From: Priapulus caudatus
Taxonomy: Eukaryota; Priapulida; Priapulimorpha; Priapulimorphida; Priapulidae
Reading direction: 5' to 3'
Assembly (NCBI RefSeq): GCF_000485595.1
Contig: NW_014577082.1
Span: forward strand, 680,183-704,512
Length of the DNA: 24,330 nt
Shown here one piece after another: positions 1 to 10,639 of the stretch (the first letter of the stretch is position 1; each line of letters starts with the position of its first letter). The position numbers and the translations under genes were made by a program. The notes beneath the pieces were generated by a model, which was given only the letters and a program-made list of their open reading frames with translations, was not told where the DNA came from and searched no databases.

Positions 1-145
1 CTGACGCTGAGAGGCGTCTATGTCCCCGGCGAAAGTACTGCGGAAACTCCTGGTGCGGGCCGGTATACATGAACGATACCTGGCGTACGTATCTATATGT
101 CGAACATACTGGGGTAGGTGCGGCTAACGAGTCTAGGATGACTCT
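1..145 (-). repeat. Inverted copy of about 5980-6180 (left arm of a foldback)
   Basis: Read in reverse complement, this stretch follows 6180 down to about 5985. Shared pieces include TCTATGTCCCC (18-28), AGTACTGC (34-41), GGTATAC (62-68), then a TTAGGG-like degenerate stretch and GGATGACTC. At about 143 the sequence turns round: GACTC, a spacer of about six bases, then GAGTCGCCTAC in direct orientation. The direct arm then continues through 345 into the noisy copy. Confidence 0.65.
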
Positions 146-525
146 TAGCGGAGTCGCCTACGGCGCTACTCCCGGGACCGCGAACCATTGATCTATCCTA
201 ACCTGAATGCCCTCGAAGCCCGGTAACTCCTAACTCCTGAACCCGCTACTAATTCCTAACCTACCATATCAAATAGTGACCAGGGTAGCCGTTCGGTATA
301 CCGGACCGTACCCAGGGTAGTGGGTCGCGGAGTACCCTGGGGGACGATTAGAGCCTGGATGAGCAGGGAACTGACAGCAGTACAGGGATTATTATGTCCC
401 AGTGCGGAGGCTGATCTGTAATTGGATGGAGAGTGTTACATGCTATGATGCGTAGAGTGTAGGTCTTGTCGCGTCAGTCCAAGGTATGGAATTAGGCTAA
501 TGTGTGTCTTGGTTTCTGGTTGCAG

Positions 526-718
526 ACAATGGGTGATGGCGAAGATGAGTTGGAGAGCGGAGTTTTCGGAGGAGACTGAAGGTGTGGATGAGTGTGTTTC
601 TGAGAGTTGGGACTGAGCGAGGGGAGAGCAGCTGCAGCAGTTCGCTGCAGGACAGGTGGAGGCGAAGAGAGCCATCGGGTGGCGATGAGTGTCAGCGCCG
701 CGTTCAGGCGGCGACTAG
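526..718 (+). pseudogene. Frame-broken copy of PPP2R3-like exon 1
   Basis: This segment aligns with 6311-6475 after the same TTGCAG acceptor, and ends at GACTAG. It is 193 bases instead of 165. Scattered extra bases break the reading frame many times, and the donor has become GGGTAG. The changes are mostly one-base insertions spread evenly over exon and intron, without the preference for silent sites expected of a once-functional duplicate. That pattern fits raw long-read error better than natural decay. No function should be assigned. Confidence 0.75.
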
Positions 719-2564
719 GGTAGTTCAACAACCTGCCGGCTCAGGGGAGTATTTACAGCCCATCTGGTACATGTTTATAAAGATTGCGTATATGAATTTG
801 ATATCTGGAATCTATTAACATATTAGTACGATTTGTAAAATCATGCGTTTAGCTTGCAATGTACCATAAGTTTATATTACTTATATTATTCATTATATAT
901 GTTATTGCGAATGGCATTTAGCTCTCTACATTTAATGATATAGCTAGGAGCGGTAGACCAATATGCGCTTAGTTTCTATGAAAATGAGGTTCTATTCACA
1001 CTATTTATATACTATATATACTATATATACAGGGTAGAAAATGAACTTTTTGAACCCTCTAAAGAGGGAGTCCGCAGTCTGAAGTACAAATTTAAGACAA
1101 TTACAATACGCATTTTCTGATTTGAATAGATTTATGCGGTTGAACGTCTGCCCAAATACTTTGGTTACTGAAAAATCATGCCGGGTAATTCCGTTGTGGC
1201 CCTTCTTCTGGAACGAACTGTTAGCTATAGAGAGAATTTTCAGGGAGTCACACGGACTAAAGCTGCATTATGTTCAGAATCGGCGGGGGGAGTCGAATTT
1301 AATTCAGAAGGTTACTTTGACTCTTCCGACTCACCGTTTATTCTGCGGGGACCTCCTGTTCGTAATATATAATTCTGAATTTGATAATGTTATGTACGGT
1401 CAATTATGTGTCCATCTTTCAGTGTATGTGATGTAGATGGTTATCCTATGGTTTCAAAACACATCTACGCTTTATAGACAGGTTATGTGTTGTAACATTG
1501 CATATGCCTGTAGGCTATACATGTTATCAGGAGTTAATAATGAAAATTCTGTCATTATTACTGCCTGAATGTTTATCTATGTGTCCTTGCAGGGTTTTCT
1601 CCGCGCGTTTCATGAAGGCGCAGGGTGTTTGAGTAGGACAGATTGGGAAGGGGGAACCGGGAGTGTGGGGGGTAACGCCGGTCCGAACTGACTTTGAGTT
1701 TTTTATTGTAATAAGCCGTATGATCATTTGCTATTGCGGAGCCAGGATTATCCGAGTCATAAGTGGCCTTCAATACACAGCGTAAATCGACCAGTTCGGT
1801 CACTTCGGTGGCACATATATATATACACTTTAAGCGGTGAAAAATAAAAGCACGACTGCTGTTGAGCATTTCATTGATAGCATAACTGGAGGAATTCAGG
1901 CAGTCGGAGGATTTACGGGATTTGCAAATTAGGTTTCAGTCGTCGAAGTGCATGAGAGCGCCGAGGCATGCATTAAAGACCTGGGGGAAACGCTGTACAT
2001 ATACGTGCGTGTTACAGGGTTATCCATGTGTCACCGTGTTAGTAATTACATACTGCCTCAGTTTATATTACAGGTAGGATCTGTTATTCACCTTGCATAT
2101 ACCTGGTATGTTACTGGCTAACTACAGTCTGGTGGCACCGTGGATTAGACGTTGTATTTTAAATTAGTCATGTGTCAATCCGCAAAGAATCAGGTTCGCT
2201 TGCTTTGATATATGGCTGTATGCTCTAGGTTATGCAACGCCATCACTTACAGGTGCCGGTGGGTGATACTTGTAAGTATAGGTATCTCTGTGTCATCGTG
2301 CGAATGCTATACAGTAGTATATGTGACTTTAATCTGGTGTTCTCGTCATGCAGTATACCTGTGATGGTACAGTTAGTTTCGATGCTTGATTTCAATGTAC
2401 TTGGCTGTAATTGTAGTATATTAGTTTGAAGAGAAGCTGTAGAGATATCGTTACAAAAACATGTAACATCTAGAAAATCAATTTGCTACTAATTTAGTCA
2501 ATTATGTAGACAATACTGAGCAGCTGTGTTATCATAAGTCTCAGTAAAACACACTATTATTCAG

Positions 2565-2713
2565 CAAGAATGATCGGCGGACCACTATCACCTGATCAGG
2601 AGGGGATCTAAGCTCGCTTACGTCTCGCACGCGCCTCCTGGAGCTAAAAGCCGACGCCCCGACAGCTAGCACGACCCCGCAAGCACAGGAGAAAGTCCGA
2701 CGCACGTCTCCAG
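2565..2713 (+). pseudogene. Frame-broken copy of PPP2R3-like exon 2
   Basis: This segment aligns with 8161-8297, flanked by TATTCAG and CCAG|GTGAGC. It is 149 bases against 137 and carries stops and frame shifts caused by scattered insertions. The splice-site cores are kept, but the coding content is not. It belongs to the noisy left-hand copy that fills 1 to about 5950. Confidence 0.75.
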
Positions 2714-5700
2714 GTGAGCTGTGAAAAGATGGCAGCGCTTTGTGCGTTGCATTATGGTGATCAAGTGCGTCGATTCTTTCCCTCACGTCGAGTCTCTCCG
2801 TCGTGTCCCTATGTTCCTCTCCTCTATCTCTCTGCTTTTGGCATCATTTCTTTCCGTGTGGCTCTCTCTGTCCTCTCGTTCTCGCCCTCTTCCTACCCTC
2901 GCCTAAGCCTCCTACCCTCCCTCTTCCCTCGAACTTCTCTCCCTTTTCTCAGTTGCTACTCTCTCTCCCTCTCTTTCTCTCCAGCCCCTCTCTCTCTCTT
3001 TCGTGCTCTCTTTTCTCTACTCGATATTTGCAGTGTGCCTAACTTTCCCCCTGCTCTCGCCCCACCCCTTTCTCGTCGAGTGTGATTTTCCCTCTTTTTG
3101 ATTCTACGCGGTCCCGCTTACTAACTCGCCTTTCTTGTGTCGCTCTCTCAGGCTATCTCTATCATTTTCTCTCATTTGTAATTCGCTGCTTTTGTCTTGT
3201 ATTTTACACGCTAATACGACTGCCAAGTACACATGGTGTGTTATTTATGAAATAATAAAGGCCATGTCGCAGAATTCATGCGGAGTACTACGCTTCGATC
3301 AGCCGCGCAAGATGACTCTATTATCACACTGGGTCCTTAGACTGAGTTAAAAATTGTGCAGGGGTACGTATTTCGTGCGACTCCACGCATGGCAGCGCAG
3401 ACGATGAAGCTCTGCATGGCTGAGAACAGATACTCTTTTAAAGTCCCGCAGAGGAGTGGCTACTTCTCGCATCGTTAACGTTGTACAGTTAACCCCGCAG
3501 GCAGAGGCGCGCGACGCACACTCGAGCCTCAACAGGGGGTTGGGTTGAGCCACGTCGGCTGCTCAAGCGGGATGGAACATGGCTTCTGGCGACTATGTTT
3601 GACGCACGCACTGTTTCTTGCTGCACCTTCTTGACTAGTACTGTTGCTGCTGCGAGTGCAAGCCACAGGTGCGGTTGGCAGTCTACTGCAATAGGGCATG
3701 GTGTTGTTTTGCTGTTATAATCGCAGTCATACGTTGCTCTTGAATCGGGGACCAGCGCCGGTCGATGATGAAACGTGTAAACTGTCTATCTCGGTTATCG
3801 TCGCTCACGCGAACGAATTTTCACGCACAGTTTTCGATCGGCGTTAACATAGTCGCTATGCAGTATTCTGAGACCTGAGTATTCCAAAGATAGAAAGGGC
3901 TTGATCATTCTCTGTGTTAGTGCGCGGTGGGAAGTCACGATCCAGGCATCCGAATGCATGGGAAGCTCGTTCCTTGCGCTTCGCCTGCGTGAATTGTAAA
4001 TATCCTGTCGGCAAGTGCAGTGAGGGAGTGTGTTGGGGGCATTGTATGCGTCGTGTGGTGTGAGGGGGGGGGTGCGGCCTTGGCGGGCATTTATCACGCG
4101 CGGGGGGGCGGGGGGTTAGCGCGCCTCTCATCTATACTCTGACGACCTTTTAGATCTGGATCAACCCTTTGATCTGTTCGTCTGTGCCGCCGCACGCGCG
4201 CTGTCGTACGCTGAGCGTAGACTGCGATTCTGTGAGGACGAGGAGAGGATGAGCGGGGCACGAGCTGAGGTGTAGTGGGTGGTGCACAGTACACTGCTTC
4301 TCGCGCTGTAACGAGCGATTACGTGGTGACGTTTAGACGAGCCAGCATTGATTGACCTCCTCTCGCCGCGCGGCCTAGCTTGTCTCCAACGCGCGCTGGC
4401 GGAATGTGAACGCCCCCTCTCCCGTTAGGGCAAATTAGCTGCGGCCAATTTAGTGGCCAGCACCTGAATCGGCGGCCGCATAAGTCGATTATGAGTGTAC
4501 CAAGTCTATTTTAGCGTTGCGTCGACTAATTGTCCGTCGTAAAAAGCGTCGGCAGCTGATCAATTTACTCTCGATTGTGTCGTCGCGTGGCACTCTCTCA
4601 TTACGTCGTACGCGTCTGCAAAACTGTCTTTAACGTTGCGAGGTCCTTTTGAGGAGTTATCGGCCGTAGATGATTCGCTAGAGCAGGTGTTAGATATATA
4701 ACAGGCGTGAGAAATTAAGGAGTACGGAGCTCTAAATCCTAATACTCCTAGACTTTAAACTGTCGGAATCCCTGATTTGAACAGATTGCAGGAGTCCCGT
4801 AGTGACTACCTGAAAATTCTGCTATACTAAACTAGTTCGTTCCAGGCACAGACATCGCGGAATTACCTATTTTTCAGCAACTATCCAAAGAAAATTATAA
4901 GTCAGACGTGACATCGCATGAATCTTCAACGAATAAAGCACATGTGTTATAGTTGTTATGCTTTAGTTTTGAATATTCAGAACTTCGGACTCCCCGCATT
5001 TTTGCTCGCGGAGCCCTTTTTGAGGGACAGAGAGGCCATTTTCAAAAGTTAATTTTCATAACCATGTAATAATCCTTTCTTGTTTTCGCCATTACTACCC
5101 GTCCATTCTGTACTGTTCTCCCCTCCCACTTTCTGCTAATTATTTTGTTTTGATCTTTTCGACTGAATATTTCCTCCACCCATTCTCACCTTATCTGTTT
5201 ATTTATCCCTTGTCTTCATCTTGCAAACTACAACAGTCCGTGTCACATTATCAAACCCGCGTTTCTTTGCACATTCTATCTCGCGTTCTTTGTCCCTCGT
5301 CTCGATCGCTTTACTCTCTCTCTTACTCTCCTCATCTCTCATCTCTCTCTTTTCTCCCCTCCCCTTCTCTCCCTCTCTCTTTCTCTTTCCCTCTTTCTCT
5401 CCCTCTCCCCCCTCCCCTCCCTCTCTTCCCTTCTCCCCCTCTCTCTCTCTCACTACTTTTTTCATTGGCGAGAGCTTGAGGGGGCAGAACTCGGGGCCAT
5501 GTCCTGCAATACAGAATCAGCGTTGAAATGTATATGGGTAGTGTATTAGAAAATTCCTTTGCGGTTTTTATAGCATTTTAAAACCGCCCACTTGCATAAA
5601 TGTATTGTTGCTCGGATTAAAGTTCTAGAGTAGTTAAGACTAGGGAGTACAAAAATCCGGATATGGGAGTAACAAAAATAAGCACTGCTACAGCGTGATC

Positions 5701-6000
5701 ACCACTACCCTAGTTCACAGGTGTGTGCTTTGCGTGCTGCTCTATTTTTTGGCCCGCCTCTCACCCGCCGTCACCAGCTATCTCCCTACACTCACGCACT
5801 CCCTAACAACTCTATGTGCTGTGCTTTTGGCCCGCCTCTCACCCATCCGACCATGTCAGGCCCAGCTACTCTCACTCCCACGCACCACTCCTCCACCACC
5901 TCCTCTGCTGCCCTCTTCTTTGCCCGCTCTCACCCGTCACCACGCATACTTCATCTCGCCATCTTGCGACAGTATGTCACAGAGTCGCCTACGCCTACTG

Positions 6001-6079
6001 CCTAACCCTAACCCTAACCCAAACCCGAACCCTAACCCAAACCCGAACCCTAACCCTAACCCTAATCCTAACCCTAACC
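6001..6079 (+). repeat. Telomere-type (CCCTAA)n array with CCCAAA and CCCGAA variants
   Basis: About thirteen hexamers of C-rich telomere type are interleaved with CCCAAA, CCCGAA and CCTAAT variants, with CCCTAA on the + strand. Variant units are typical of the inner edge of telomeres and of interstitial arrays. It lies about 230 bases upstream of PPP2R3-like exon 1. A badly degraded counterpart lies at about 190-265. TTAGGG-type repeats are the ancestral animal telomere sequence. Confidence 0.85.
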
Positions 6080-6094
6080 ATATCAAATAGTGAC

Positions 6095-6153
6095 CAGGGT
6101 ACGTTCCGGTATACCGGACCGTACCCAGGGTACGTTCCGGCAGTACCCTGGGG
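6095..6153. repeat. Two adjacent palindromes beside the telomere-type array
   Basis: The first palindrome (6097-6126) has arms GGGTACGTTCCGGTA and TACCGGACCGTACCC, matching over 15 bases with one mismatch. The second (6126-6150) has arms CAGGGTAC and GTACCCTG around a nine-base loop. CAGGGTACGTTCCGG is also a direct repeat 30 bases apart. Degraded copies lie at about 280-345, and inverted at about 18-85. Confidence 0.75.
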
Positions 6154-6310
6154 ACATAGACCCTATGAGCCACACTGACACATACATATATTATAGTCCA
6201 TGCAATGATCTGTAATTATTGAAGAATTTACATCCTATGATGTAGAGTGTACGTCTTGTCGTCATCCAAGTCATAGTATTAGCTAATATAGTGTTTGATT
6301 TCTGTTGCAG

Positions 6311-6475
6311 ACAATGTATGGCCAACATGAGTCTGAAGCCAGTTCTCAAACTGAAGGTTGATGAGTTGTTTCTGAGATGGCTGAGCGAGGAGGACACTCA
6401 GCAGTTCCTGCAGGACAGCTTGAGGCAAATGACCATCGGTGGCGATGGTGTCAGCGCCCCTTCAAGCCCGACTAG
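6311..6475 (+). CDS. PPP2R3: PP2A B'' regulatory subunit (PPP2R3-like), exon 1 (N-terminus)
   Basis: This exon encodes the N-terminus of a B''/PR70-PR72 regulatory subunit of protein phosphatase 2A, which directs the PP2A core enzyme to substrates through a calcium-binding EF-hand core. Seen: MANMSLKPVLKLKVDELFLR, then WLSEEDTQQFLQDSLRQM, then a Ser/Pro tail. Known: human PPP2R3B opens with a closely similar block (PVLKMKVDELF, then a Trp-Leu-Ser-Glu stretch and LQD). The likely start is the ATG at 6318, which has G at +4; a second in-frame ATG is at 6327. The exon follows a good acceptor (TTCTGTTGCAG, ending 6310), so an untranslated exon should lie upstream, but none was found. It ends at a donor (ACTAG|GTATGC) with two bases left over, which the first base of the exon at 8161 completes. 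A frame-broken copy lies at 526-718. Family call firm; the choice between alpha and beta subtype is not supported. Confidence 0.85.
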
Positions 6476-6739
6476 GTATGCAACAACCTGCGCCTCCAGA
6501 GTATTTACACCCAATTTACATTTATAAAGATTGGGTATATGACATTTGATATCTGGAATCTTTCAACATATTAGTTAAATTTGTAAAAATCATGTCGTTA
6601 GCTTGCATGTACCATAAGTTTATATTATTATATTATTATTATATATTATTGCAATGGCAATTTTAGCATCTTACATTAATGAATATAGCTAGGAGGTAGA
6701 CCAATATGCGCTTAGTTTTATACAAATGAAGGTTCCTAT

Positions 6740-6740
6740 T

Positions 6741-6779
<39 letters not shown>
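6740..6779. repeat. (TA)n microsatellite
   Basis: A nearly pure TA tract of about 36 bases sits directly against the left end of the transposon-like element at 6778; a shorter TA stretch follows its right end. The degraded counterpart is at about 1002-1028. Confidence 0.85.
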
Positions 6780-6781
<2 letters not shown>

Positions 6782-7076
6782 GGGTAGAAATGAACTTTTG
6801 AAGCCCTCAAAAAGAGGGAGTCCGCAGTCTGAAGTACAAAATTAAAGACATTAACATTACGCATGTGATGATTTGAAAGATTTATGCGGTTGCACGTCTG
6901 CCAAATATTTGCTGAAAAAATACGGTAATTCCGTGTGGCCCTTCTCTGGAACGAACTAGTTAGTATAGGAGAATTTTCAGGGAGTCACACGGACTCCTGC
7001 ATATGTCAAATCGGGGAGTCCGACATTAAATCAGAGAGTATTTGACTCCGGACTCGCGTTAATTTCGCACCCTGTA
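6778..7076 (+). mobile_element. Short non-autonomous DNA transposon (MITE-like), copy A
   Basis: This roughly 299-bp element begins ACAGGGGTAGAAATGAAC and ends AATTTCGCACCCTGTA, so the ends are inverted repeats of the type CAGGGTGCGAAATTAA. It has no ORF. The element at 10100-10454 is the same sequence in reverse orientation, which confirms the boundaries. It is rich in GGGAGTCCG-type motifs. It sits in TA repeats, so a target-site duplication cannot be read. It lacks about 50 internal bases present in copy B. The superfamily is not assigned. A noisy copy lies at about 1029-1362. Confidence 0.75.
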
Positions 7077-7099
7077 TATATATATAATTAATTTATAAT

Positions 7100-8015
7100 G
7101 TATGTACCGGTCATTTATGTGTCATCTTTCATGTCATTGTATGTAGATGTTATCTATGTGTCACATCACATCTACCTTTATATACAGGTTATGTGTGTAA
7201 CCATGCATATGCCTGTATATACATGTTATCAGGAGTTAATAAGGACAAATTTGTCATTATTAACTCCTGATGTTATCTATGTGTCACCTTGCAGGGTTTT
7301 CTCCAGGACTTTCAGAAGGCATGTTTATAGACAGATGGGGGAGGGAACCGGGAGTGGGTTGTAACCCCTCCCAATACATTGAGTTTTTTATTTAATAACC
7401 TATATCATTAGCCAATTGGAGCCAATTATGCCAGTCATAAGTGGCCTCAATACACAGGTAAACTTGACCAGTTCGGTCACTTCGGTGGCATATATATTTT
7501 ATACATTAAGCCGTGAAAATAAAGCACGACTGTGTTGAGATTGTCATTGATAGCATAACTGGAAATTCAGGCATGTCGGAGGATTTACGGGATATTGCAA
7601 ATTAGCTTCAGCTTCGAATGCATGAAAGACCCGACATGCATTAAAGACCTGGGGAGAACGCTGTACATATACGTGCGTGTACAGGTTATCCATGTGTCAC
7701 CTTTCATATATATGCCTCTATAATATACAGGTAATCTGTTTATCACCTTGCATATACCTGTATGTACAGGTAATCCATCTGTCACCTTGAATAGACTTGT
7801 ATTTTCAAATTAGTCATGTGTCATCTTGCTTATGTATATGCCTGTATGCATCTAGGTTATCAATGCATCACTTTGCATATACTTGTAAGTATAGGTATTC
7901 TCTGTGTCATCTTGCGTATACATATATGTGTACTATTAATCTGTGTGTCGTCTTGCATATACCTGTATGTACAGGTAGTTCATGCTTCATATTTCATGTA
8001 CTTGTAAACTTGTAG
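7100..8015 (+). repeat. Degenerate 39-45-bp minisatellite in intron 1
   Basis: Units follow the pattern TGTATGTACAGGTTATCCAT then GTGTCACCTTGCATATACC, with much divergence. About five lie at 7100-7225 and about eight at 7670-8015. Between them is a non-repetitive stretch (about 7290-7670) of unknown origin, with an AATAAAG near 7527 but no ORF of interest. ORFs rich in Tyr, Val and Cys over this area are repeat artefacts. Confidence 0.7.
7231..7268. repeat. 38-bp near-perfect palindrome
   Basis: Arms AGGAGTTAATAA and TTATTAACTCCT enclose the perfect palindrome GACAAATTTGTC, with a single unpaired position per arm. ATGTTATC occurs directly on both sides. A degraded counterpart is at about 1530-1572. 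Confidence 0.8.
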
Positions 8016-8160
8016 ATATTTTAGTTTAAGAGTAAGCTGCTAGAGAGCATCTTAACAAAAACATGTAAACATTAGAAAATCAATTTAGTACTAATTAGTC
8101 AATTACTGTAGACCAAATACTAGCAGCTTTTATCATATCAGTCATAACACACAATTTCAG

Positions 8161-8297
8161 CAAGAATGGGCGACCACTATCACCGAGGCAGAGAGGTGGA
8201 TCTCCTCCTTACTCTCCGCCTCCTGGGCTAACAGCCAGCCCCCGCAGGCCTAGCAGCCCCCGCAAACACAGAGACACATCGAAACCCACGTCTCCAG
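8161..8297 (+). CDS. PPP2R3: PPP2R3-like exon 2 (Ser/Pro/Arg-rich linker)
   Basis: This is a 137-nt exon between an acceptor (ACAATTTCAG, ending 8160) and a strong donor (CCAG|GTGAGC). Its first base C completes the AG left by the exon ending at 6475, giving Ser and then KNGRPLSPRQRGGSPPYSPP and a further run of SPRRPSSPRK-type sequence. The only open frame is the one predicted by the upstream splice phase. It ends with one base over (phase 1). B'' proteins carry a poorly conserved, proline- and serine-rich, probably disordered linker between the N-terminal helix and the IPRFYFP motif, which fits. The many SP and SPR sites look like targets for proline-directed kinases, an inference from composition. 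The corresponding piece of the left-hand copy is 2565-2713 and is broken. Confidence rests on phase matching and position rather than residue conservation. Confidence 0.75.
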
Positions 8298-8339
8298 GTG
8301 AGCTGTGAAAAGAGAGCGTTTGCTGCTTGCATTCTATGT

Positions 8340-8725
8340 GATCAGTGCGTGTCTCTCCCCATCGGTCTCTCCCTCCTTCCCTCTGTTCCTCCCTCTATCT
8401 CTCTCTTGCCATCTCTTGCTCACTTTCTCTTTCCGTGTGTCTCTCTCTGGTCCTCTCTTTCTCGCCCTCCCTCCCTCCTCCCTCCCTCCCTCCTTCCCTC
8501 CTTCTCTCCTTCCCTCGTGCTCTCTCTCTCCCTCTCTTTCTCTCCACCCCTCTCTCTCTCTTTCTGTCTCTTTCTCTCTCTCTTGAGTGTGCCCTCTTTC
8601 CCCACTGCTCTCGCCCCACCCCTTTCTCTCGAGTGTGATTTTCCCCTCTTTCTTATTCTACCTCCCCTTACTACTCCCTTTCCTTCTGTCGCTCTCTCGG
8701 TATCTCTATCATTTTCTCTCATTTG
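8340..8725 (+). repeat. Pyrimidine-rich (CTCT/CCTCC) tract in intron 2
   Basis: Nearly 400 bases are dominated by C and T, with CTCTCT and CCCTCCCT runs. The long open frames on both strands (Ser/Leu-rich on +, Arg/Glu-rich on -) come from this composition and are not genes. Counterpart: about 2785-3170. Confidence 0.85.
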
Positions 8726-10099
8726 TAATTCTGTTTGTCTTGTATTTTCACGTAATACGACTGCAAGTAAACATGGGTTATTTATGAAATAATAAAGGCA
8801 TTCGAAGAATTCATGCAGTACTAGCTTCGAATCAGCGGCAAGATGCTATTATCAATTCGTCTAGTCGCGTAAAATTGTGCAGGGGAGTATTTTCGTGCAC
8901 CTCCACGCATGGCAGCGCAGACATGAAGCCTGCATGGCTGAAACGAGATACTCTTTTAAGTCCCTCAGAGTGCTCTTCTCGCATCGTTACACGTTGTACA
9001 GTTAACCCGCAGGCAGAGCCCGCACGCACACTCAGCCTCAGGTGGGTGGGTTGGCACGTTGCTCAGGGGGAACTTGCTGTCTGGATATGTTTTGACGCAC
9101 GCACTGTTTCTTGCTCACTTCTTACTAGTGTTGACTGCGCGAGTGCAAAGCCACGGTGCCGGTTGGCAGTTACTGCAATAGGGCAGGTGGTTGTTTTGCT
9201 GTTTAATCGAGTCATACGCTTGCTCTGGGGACCAAGCGCGGTCGATGATGAAACGTCGTAAACTGTCTATCCCTCGGTTATGTCGCTACGCACGAATTTT
9301 CACGCGTTTTCGATGCGTTAAATAGTCGTGCAGTTATTCTGCAGCTGAATTCCCAAAGAATGAAAGGCTGTCCTTCTCTGTGTTAGTCGGTGAGAAGTCA
9401 CGATCCGGATCCGAATGCATGGGAAGCTCGTTTCCTTGGCTTCGCTGCGTGAATTGTAATATCCTGTCGGATGTGCAGTGAGGGAGTGTGTTGGGGGCAT
9501 TGTATGCGTGTGTGTGTGAGGGGGGGGGTCGCGGGAGCGTAGATTTATATCACGCGGCGGGAGGGGGGGGGTACCGCCTCCTCCTCATACTCTGACGACT
9601 TTTATCGGTCAACCCTTTGAGTCTTCTTCGTGCGCGCTGTCGTACGCTGAGCGTCCGCCTCGCTTCTGTGATGACGAGGAGGAGGGATGAGCGGGGGACG
9701 AGCTGGGTGTAGTGGGGGGTGCAGGTACACTGTCCTTCTCGCGTGTAACGAGCAGTACGTGTACGTTAACGAGCAGCAATTGATTGCCTCCTCCGCGCGC
9801 GGGCTAGCTTGTCTCCAACACGCGCTGCGAACGTGAACCCCCCTCCCCCGTTAGGCAATTAGCTGCGGATTTGTGGCCAGCCACCTGACTCGCGGCGCAT
9901 AAGTCGATATGAGTGTAGCAAGTCTAGTGCGTTGGTCTCCTTAATTGTCCTCGTAAAACGTGGCAGTGGATAATTTACTCTCGATTGTGTCGCCGCGTGG
10001 GTATCTCTCTTTACGTCGTGCGTCTGGAAACTGTCTTTTAACGTTGCCGGGTCCTTTTGAGGAGTTTCGCGTAGATATTCGTAGAGAGTGTAGATATAT
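8726..10099. other. Intron 2, unique sequence without recognisable gene
   Basis: This stretch between the pyrimidine tract and the inverted transposon copy has short G-runs (9518-9530, 9560-9575), but I see no convincing exon, RNA gene or repeat. Its degraded counterpart is about 3170-4700. Confidence 0.55.
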
Positions 10100-10454
10100 A
10101 CAGGGTGCGAAATTAAGGGGAGTCCGGAGTCTAATACTCCTAGATTTACTGTCGGACTCCCTGATTTGACAGATGCAGGAGTCCGTGTGACTCCCTGAAA
10201 ATTCTGCTATACTAACTAGTTCGTTCCAGAGCACGGCCTCGCGGAATTACCGTATTTTTTCAGCAAATATCCAAAGAAAATTTGGTAGACGTGCATCACA
10301 TGATTCTTCAAAATAAGCACATGTGTTATTATTGTTATGCTTTAGTTTTGAATTTCAGACTGCGGACTCCCGCATTTTTGCTGCGGACTCCCTCTTTTTG
10401 AGGGCAGAGAGTCTATTTGACTCCCTTGTTCAAAAGTTAATTTCTAACCCTGTA
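10100..10454 (-). mobile_element. Short non-autonomous DNA transposon (MITE-like), copy B, inverted
   Basis: This is the reverse-orientation counterpart of 6778-7076 and is more complete, at about 355 bp. It begins ACAGGGTGCGAAATTAAG and ends TTTCTAACCCTGTA. Reverse-complemented, it matches copy A over nearly its whole length, including the segments around GGGAGTCCGCAGTCTGAA, GCTGAAAAAATACGGTAATT and TCAGGGAGTCACACGGACTC. No transposase is encoded. Two opposite copies 3 kb apart within a gene could pair in RNA. A noisy copy lies at about 4701-5068. Confidence 0.75.
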
Positions 10455-10639
10455 ATAAGCTTTCTGTTTTCGCCGTACTACCCCGTCATCTGTCTGCTCC
10501 TCCCCCTCCCCCTTTCCTGTATTATTTTGTTTTGATCTTTTTCGACTGAATATCTCCACCCATTTCACCTTATCTGTTTATTTATCCCTTTCCTTGATCT
10601 TGCAACTAAACAGTCCTGTCACATTATAAACCTCTTCTT

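Larger units (their letters stand above)
1..5950 (+). repeat. Noisy left-hand copy of the 5.7-kb unit repeated at 5950-11700
   Basis: Landmarks occur in the same order in both halves: CCCTAA array, palindromes, exon 1, TA-rich tract, transposon, 38-bp palindrome, minisatellite, exon 2, pyrimidine tract, inverted transposon, second pyrimidine tract and the GGCCCGCCTCTCACCC minisatellite. The left copy is longer: exon 1 by 28 bases, exon 2 by 12, the intron between them 1846 against 1685. Extra single bases are scattered throughout. Regions 719-2564 and 2714-5740 therefore hold only degraded counterparts of the intron content described for 6476-8160 and 8298-11734, and no gene. Confidence 0.8.

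Noticed and set aside
8298-8792. 164-codon + strand ORF directly after exon 2
   Set aside because: It begins at the splice donor and runs through a pyrimidine tract; it is intron read-through.
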